DNA of 64,000 nucleotides from Petrosia ficiformis (lineage: Eukaryota; Porifera; Demospongiae; Haplosclerida; Petrosiidae). The translations under genes and the position numbers were made by a program. Shown here piece by piece: positions 60,901-64,000 of this stretch. Position 1 is the stretch's first letter. Every line of letters begins with the position of its first letter. Location of the stretch: the NCBI GenBank assembly GCA_947044365.1, contig OX345636.1, positions 30,112,466 through 30,176,465 of the forward strand. The letters are read 5' to 3'. The notes beneath the pieces are model-generated. The model saw only the letters and a program-made list of their open reading frames with translations. It was not told the DNA's origin and did not search any database.

Positions 60901-62783
60901 TTGTAGTACTTTAGGAATACACTTCAGCTAGAACACCTATTAGTTACAGTTTGTATGTAAACTACCAGGTACCAGGAGCTTATCTTCCTACTGGTCTGTA
61001 GATGTGAAGTGTGCATTGAATTACATGTACAGTGTATGTGCTGTGGACATTAATTGACCAAGCCCCTGTAATGATGTAATTTCCTTAACTATGTATACAA
61101 TGCATACTTCTATGTGACACACGAATATATATACATGTATATATATATATATATATATATGTATATACATGTATATATAATGATGGTGACAATATATAAA
61201 ACTCACCACATCAAAGGGATGATGTCACCATATACTATATACATGTACATGTATACATACATGTATATACACATGTATATGTAATATATCACAATGTACA
61301 TGTGCATCAATGAATTTTGAAACTACAATGGCAATTATATGAAGTAATACTTTGTAATTGATTAACATAATTGCAAAATTGCAGTTTTGAAGTATTGTAT
61401 ATACAGTACATGTTGGTAGCTCAGTTGGTAGGGCATCTGTCTGGAGTACAGCGTGTCGTGGGTTCGAATCCTGCCTGAGGCAACTCTCATTTTACAGTTT
61501 TCCATTGCCTCAGTTGTCTTTCTTTCTTTCTATATCTCCTGTAACATCATGTATAATAATTATTATTCTGTTCTTATTTCATTTACACTTTCATCTACAC
61601 ATATATCTGTTATCAACCAGCAATTTTTTTAACCAATCACAGAACAATGAGTGTACTCGCATCAAAATTCTTGGAGACTGTTACTATTGTGTTTCAGGTC
61701 TAGAGGATGACAATGATGAACATGCCAAATCATCTGTGCAAATGGGTTTAGATATGGTGAATGCTATAAGGTACTGTAAAGACAATATTACGCAGTGTTC
61801 TGCCCAGGTTATTTAGAGTGGGTTGGATTTTACATTGCGTTTAGTGCTGTTTATCAAATTTATAATTGATAAAGCATAAGACTCACAATGTCTTGTCTGA
61901 ACTCAACCACCCCACAAGTATTTATATTAGTGTTGCACCTATACAGCAATTTGCCTGTATGCCTATATATTTCATAATCCATATTGCCTATATGCAGATC
62001 CAATCCGATATTGCCTGTGTGAAATATATACAGTGTACATGTAGTTGTATTTATGTAGTTTACAACTGTTCACACATGGTACAGTGTTAACTATTCTATT
62101 GTTCGTGTGCTATACATTCAGTGCAAAGTATATTGTACATGTAGTTACAGGCATATTCAGCCTTGGTTGCACACATCTTCAGATTATACTTGTGCAGTCT
62201 GACAATAATGTAATCTTCAAAGCCTGAAAAATATTGTGTAAGCTGTATAGGCAATATATAGGCAATGCAGTTGCGTTTACTGATACTCTACCTATATCTT
62301 CAATATAGGCACCTATTCAGATCCCTATACTAGTATAGGTACAACAATTTATTTGATATATGTATATCTATAATTTAATTATAAATTAGATAGTCATACA
62401 CAGTGTGTTTCATTTGGTGGTAACAGAATGCCAATTGGGACCATCTCTATGATATTGTTGAGGGTTGAATGCTAATAGTGGACCATACACATTATTAATT
62501 AAAGAAAGAGTTTTCATCATTTTGGCCACATGTACATACATACATGTACATACAGTGTATATAATATCTACATTTACACATACATGTATACACACTTCAT
62601 TGTGTGTTTTTTTTATCTATTCAGAACGGTACGAAAAGCTACTGGTGTTGATGTCAATATGAGAGTGGGTGTGCATACAGGTCATGTGATTTCTGGTGTA
62701 CTAGGTCTTCATAAATGGCAATTTGATGTATGGTCAAATGATGTGACTCTGGCCAATCATATGGAGTCAGGTGGATTACCAGG
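43510..62783 (+). CDS. Transmembrane adenylyl cyclase, N-terminal half (runs off right edge)
   Basis: Plus-strand exons: 43510-43818, 50330-50404 (tentative), 50793-51167, 53152-53301, 54230-54363, 60209-60320, 61643-61770, 62625-62783; all phases agree (480 codons + 2 bases). Exon 1 ends with membrane segment 1 ([20 protein letters not shown]); 50793-51167 has segments 2-5; 53152-53301 has segment 6 ([19 protein letters not shown]) and the helical linker. The C1 domain has both metal-binding Asp motifs ([19 protein letters not shown]) plus MRVGVHTG and [14 protein letters not shown], closest in wording to vertebrate types 5/6. It would convert ATP to cAMP at the plasma membrane under G-protein control. 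The second membrane block and C2 must lie to the right. Start chosen at the ATG just after in-frame-poor sequence; the 62783 donor is good, but the next exon is not in view. A retrotransposon sits in the intron 54364-60208. Confidence 0.92.
43884..44286. mobile_element. MITE of the TGTGACCGG family, best copy
   Basis: Near-perfect TIR of about 35 bases: TGTGACCGGCTCTGCGAAAA at the left, its inverse ending GGTCACA at the right, bounding 403 bp inside TA microsatellite. In adenylyl cyclase intron 1. Confidence 0.85.
44415..44555. mobile_element. Foldback hairpin element, second copy
   Basis: Left 'aacaaaatgaaataccactt' is inverted at the right as 'aagtggtatttcattttgtt'; the centre contains 'cttatgtacggtttgttatg', the family mark. 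Confidence 0.75.
44953..45062. mobile_element. Foldback hairpin element, third copy
   Basis: 'gcaggaacaaaattaaacaa' is inverted as 'ttgtttaattttgttcctgc' with a degraded centre. It lies about 400 bp from the second copy. Confidence 0.75.
45127..45300. repeat. Hairpin repeat with 'gctatatcagatttataatc' arms
   Basis: The motif 'gctatatcagattta' occurs twice forward and once inverted; the right pair (45219-45281) folds into a 20+ base stem with loop around 'ctcaccctcgtactcgg'. Confidence 0.7.
45896..45988. repeat. TA microsatellite, ~90 bases
   Basis: Uninterrupted TA dinucleotides in cyclase intron 1; open frames of alternating Tyr/Ile here are artefacts. Confidence 0.95.
47500..47780. repeat. 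Direct duplication within cyclase intron 1
   Basis: Diverged copy of 49228-49500, sharing 'actcttagtctag', 'aaatatacaagac'-like, 'caaataactgttaatgta' and 'gggcatttcccaca' landmarks in the same order, 1.7 kb apart. Confidence 0.65.
48290..48540 (+). pseudogene. Possible fragment of a basic Arg/Glu-rich mobile-element protein
   Basis: One frame reads [20 protein letters not shown], another just after reads [20 protein letters not shown]. Together they resemble the basic, Arg-rich leader regions seen in some helicase-bearing transposon proteins, broken by a frameshift. Weak, composition-driven evidence. Confidence 0.25.
51496..51995 (-). repeat. R1 repeat split by an R2 element
   Basis: 51496-51630 and 51882-51995 are the two halves of a minus-oriented R1 copy. 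Exactly between 'agctaactattacag' and 'ttccagtttctacgtaag' lies an R2 element (51631-51880), giving a nested order of insertion. Confidence 0.8.
52031..52214. mobile_element. MITE with AACCCNGTGGAAAGCAAT ends
   Basis: Left 'aaccctgtggaaagcaatta' and right (inverse) 'aaccccgtggaaagcaatca' run inward to 'gatggcc...ataaaaa' on both sides. A lone end of the same family is at 2020-2070 ('gggatggccctacgggccat'). Confidence 0.75.
52239..52653. mobile_element. MITE of the TGTGACCGG family, third copy
   Basis: Ends TGTGACCGAATTTGCGAAAA and ...AAATTCAGTCACA; the interior matches 7041-7402 closely. It sits immediately beside the previous MITE. Confidence 0.75.
52675..53011 (+). repeat. Dispersed repeat family R1, best copy
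   Basis: A GC-rich start with CGCGCG-containing words (52677-52795) is followed by the shared 'cagaaagaaagctaagtagc' and the end 'aaagcaatcatagggatact'. High local CpG compared with other copies suggests the most recent one. Confidence 0.75.
54536..54963. mobile_element. hAT-like MITE with 8-bp target duplication
   Basis: TIR TAGGGATGGGCGATA / TATCGCCCAACCCTA bounds 428 bp. CTAGGGAC is directly repeated at 54528-54535 and 54964-54971. No transposase. Confidence 0.85.
55359..55547 (+). repeat. 5' LTR
   Basis: Starts TGTAATG and ends TTACA. It contains a TATA-like run ('ctatatatatatgtg'), AATAAA near its end, and an extra 8-base duplicated piece (ttggcctg) absent from the 3' LTR. A primer-binding-site-like TGGTAGCAGAGG follows at 55549. 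Confidence 0.95.
55572..56420 (+). CDS. Retrotransposon Gag
   Basis: 282 residues starting 24 bases after the LTR. A helical capsid-like region is followed by two CCHC zinc knuckles: [14 protein letters not shown] and [14 protein letters not shown], both C-x2-C-x4-H-x4-C. These bind the element RNA and package it. The frame ends at TAA; pol follows in the same frame after the stop. Confidence 0.93.
   Translation: MAERHISLPKPYAGGNISEWLQRFEICCDSNTWTNDIKARKLPTLLEGEALLIWLELSEDEKKDYDVVRRKLVEKMSPEAFVTLDEFHRRKLRPNESVSMFAYELKKLLQQAMPGIETTAREQLILHQFLAGLPIVISQQLRASGETKELDKVVDRARLLMAINDHSQVATITDHCEGDPVMKELKDQVATLTEQVAALTTRKSLRFLPQENYKSETIRCFICNGTGHMKYECPSRRRQNTTDRCFKCGQKGHIRRNCPQNLKDQGNYQGVSARGNSHPRQW
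56433..57437 (+). pseudogene. Retrotransposon Pol part 1: protease remnant and reverse transcriptase
   Basis: Begins after the Gag stop with no clear start codon. ILGIDFF marks the end of a retropepsin, but the D-S/T-G active-site motif that should precede it is absent, as if deleted. The RT has [32 protein letters not shown] and the catalytic YLDD at 57360-57371. The frame breaks near 57410 and stops at 57435. Confidence 0.9.
57422..58054 (+). pseudogene. Retrotransposon Pol part 2: RT connection and RNase H
   Basis: A different frame from part 1 continues the polyprotein: [17 protein letters not shown], then RNase H with [21 protein letters not shown] and [11 protein letters not shown]. 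It ends early at TAG 58052, where a short deletion appears to shift the frame again. Confidence 0.88.
58055..59568 (+). pseudogene. Retrotransposon Pol part 3: integrase
   Basis: Third frame. It carries the end of RNase H ([10 protein letters not shown]), the HHCC zinc-binding domain ([11 protein letters not shown] ... CNRCVKC), and the integrase core with Asp at 58624, Asp at 58798 and Glu at 58906 (D-x57-D-x35-E). A C-terminal domain follows ([15 protein letters not shown]) and ends at TAG. This part is intact by itself. Confidence 0.92.
59608..59787 (+). repeat. 3' LTR
   Basis: Matches the 5' LTR apart from a missing 8-base piece and one base. Preceded by a polypurine-like AGGAAGGAG at 59595-59603. 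Confidence 0.95.
59938..59962. repeat. AAT trinucleotide microsatellite
   Basis: About eight 'aat' units just downstream of the retrotransposon, in the same cyclase intron. Confidence 0.85.
60770..61110 (-). repeat. Dispersed repeat family R1, minus copy
   Basis: Shares 'cctattatagttattat', 'tactttaggaata' and 'gatgtaatttccttaactat' with the other minus copies. Between the first two C1-domain exons of the cyclase. Confidence 0.65.
61411..61530 (+). mobile_element. tRNA-derived SINE, family 1, copy 3
   Basis: Begins inside the acceptor stem (TTGGTAGCTCAGTTGG), keeps a perfect B box (GGTTCGAATCC), the inverted CTGAGGC/GCCTCAG pair and a CTTT tail. 113 bases upstream of a cyclase exon. Confidence 0.85.
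61928..62346. mobile_element. MITE with TAGTGTTGYACCTATA ends, second copy
   Basis: Left TAGTGTTGCACCTATAC and right GTATAGGTACAACA bound sequence rich in 'tataggc' words, as in 26025-26408. Confidence 0.65.
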
Positions 62784-63342
62784 GTGAGATGATTACTAGT
62801 ACAACCATCACAAAAATGATGCTTGTATGCTGATTGCATCTAGTATCCAAATTCAAGCATACTGCATGTAAATACAATGTAATACACATGCAGATAATTA
62901 TGTGTAGAATATGAGCAGATATGTGCTGCACATGTGCAGAAAGAGGATGCACATATTGTGCAATTTTTACTGTCCTGCACACATCCTACACATATGCACA
63001 ATCATCTTACAACCTGCACATGTGCGGGTTTGAAAGGAACACATATATGCTACATTTTGTGAAGGAATAGACATACATTGTACAAATGATATAACAAATC
63101 ACTTAAATTTGCTCAGTAGCATTCCCTGTCAGAATGCAAAGTGCATCTAGCAAGGATTAATGTTGAGGAGGAGTCTATGGAGTATGGATGGTTTGGGTTG
63201 TGCCCTTCCTCTTCCCATAGTGCTTTAAGCATACAATGTAACTTCATGCAAATCTTCACTTGTTAGAAGATACAGATTGTGTTTGTGAAAGTACACCCTT
63301 CCTTTAAATCCTGTATTAATCCTTGTATGTGTTTTGTACATT

Positions 63343-63541
63343 ACCATAAATCGGGAATATTTCGTCTCTAAAATATTTCGAATTTTTATTTTTCGTATGT
63401 ATAAATTTTTGTACGTGCGTACGTTATTATTTACGAATACCGTTTATTTCCATATACCCGTTAATTTTCGAATTTTTAAATTTCGTACGCATACTGTTAT
63501 ACGCAAATTTTTATAGTACGAAATTTTCCCGAATTACGGTA
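63343..63541. mobile_element. Short MITE rich in TTTCGAA/TACG words
   Basis: Ends TACCATAAATCGGGAA and TTCCCGAATTACGGTA are inverted, with further internal dyads (ttcgaatttttat). 199 bp. A different 'taccgtatagttgg' end at 63736 may start another such element. Confidence 0.65.
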
Positions 63542-63895
63542 TATAAATTACAATGAATGTTACAATTTAATGAAAATCTCTCAATGCGACTGATCTGAAC
63601 CATTATTGTGTAATGAGGTTACCTCTAATATACACATGTACATGTAATGGTCAGGTTTTGAGACTCTAGGAACCCTAGAACCTCTCTACCTCTGTACTAT
63701 GAACACAATCTTTGATACTAAATGTGAATTTATTATACCGTATAGTTGGTAAAATTCGAGGGTTCTAATTTTCGTGTTTTGTCTCAAAAGAAGTTATTTA
63801 AATAATTCGAGGGTAAAAATTTTTGTGGGGGTGTGGTTACCGTGTTTCGTATACATAACCAGCAGAACCTGAGCAGGTACAGTCCTTCTCTGCTA

Positions 63896-64000
63896 ATGAT
63901 ACGAGGCTTCCACATCTACAAACATGTTTGGGAGCTTGAAGCTGGTGAGAAGTTAGAGTATCATCTTGAGACGAGTAATCCTCACGACCCGTTCGCAGTA
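63896..64000 (+). CDS. HIRAN-like domain protein, 5' fragment at window edge
   Basis: From ATG 63896 the frame is open for 35 codons to the edge: MIRGFHIYKHVWELEAGEKL then EYHLETSNPHDPFAV. The G-E-x-L...N-P-x-D-P-x-A-V pattern is that of HIRAN domains, which bind DNA ends in some helicases and also occur in many uncharacterised invertebrate proteins. It does not resemble the expected next cyclase exon. It may be a gene in a cyclase intron, a mobile-element piece, or the next gene. Confidence 0.5.
   Translation, partial: MIRGFHIYKHVWELEAGEKLEYHLETSNPHDPFAV

Overview
The window reads as AT-rich metazoan nuclear DNA: long introns with consensus GT-AG borders, many short dispersed repeats, tRNA-derived SINEs and a Ty3/gypsy retrotransposon. 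The gene families (TRAF with MATH domain, class II Rab11-FIP, membrane adenylyl cyclase, ZCCHC4, a tandem helical-domain gene) fit an early-branching animal. A demosponge is my best guess, from the style of the repeats and the tandem-domain gene. That is an inference, not something the sequence proves.

Layout. (1) About 515-6646, minus strand: ZCCHC4, an rRNA m6A methyltransferase, seven exons found, with its 3' end off the left edge. (2) 7973-16972, minus strand: a TRAF-family gene whose five exons join without a phase conflict into a 774-residue protein with RING, TRAF zinc finger, coiled coil and THREE consecutive MATH domains, each on its own exon. Its big introns hold RecQ-helicase-like fragments, two of them inside short elements with terminal inverted repeats (TIRs). 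(3) 16973-21650: no gene recognised; repeats and palindromes. (4) 21651-22329, minus strand: first coding exon of a gene with two similar helical domains (possibly death-fold). (5) 22330-26621: no gene recognised. (6) 26622-42785, plus strand: a complete 15-exon RAB11FIP3/4-like gene of 504 residues (EF-hands, coiled coil, C-terminal Rab11-binding domain). (7) 43510-62783 and onward, plus strand: the 5' half of a transmembrane class III adenylyl cyclase (six membrane segments, C1 catalytic domain). A 4.4 kb Ty3/gypsy element with substitution-free LTRs sits in one of its introns. (8) 63896-64000: start of a HIRAN-like reading frame cut by the right edge.

The genes do not form an operon-like unit; they are ordinary neighbours with separate roles in rRNA modification, immune-type signalling, endosomal recycling and cAMP synthesis. 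The most unusual items are the triple-MATH TRAF gene with phase-symmetric MATH exons and the cluster of RecQ-fragment TIR elements inside it. All exon joins were built by hand from splice sites, reading phase and family resemblance; no alignment or transcript data were available.
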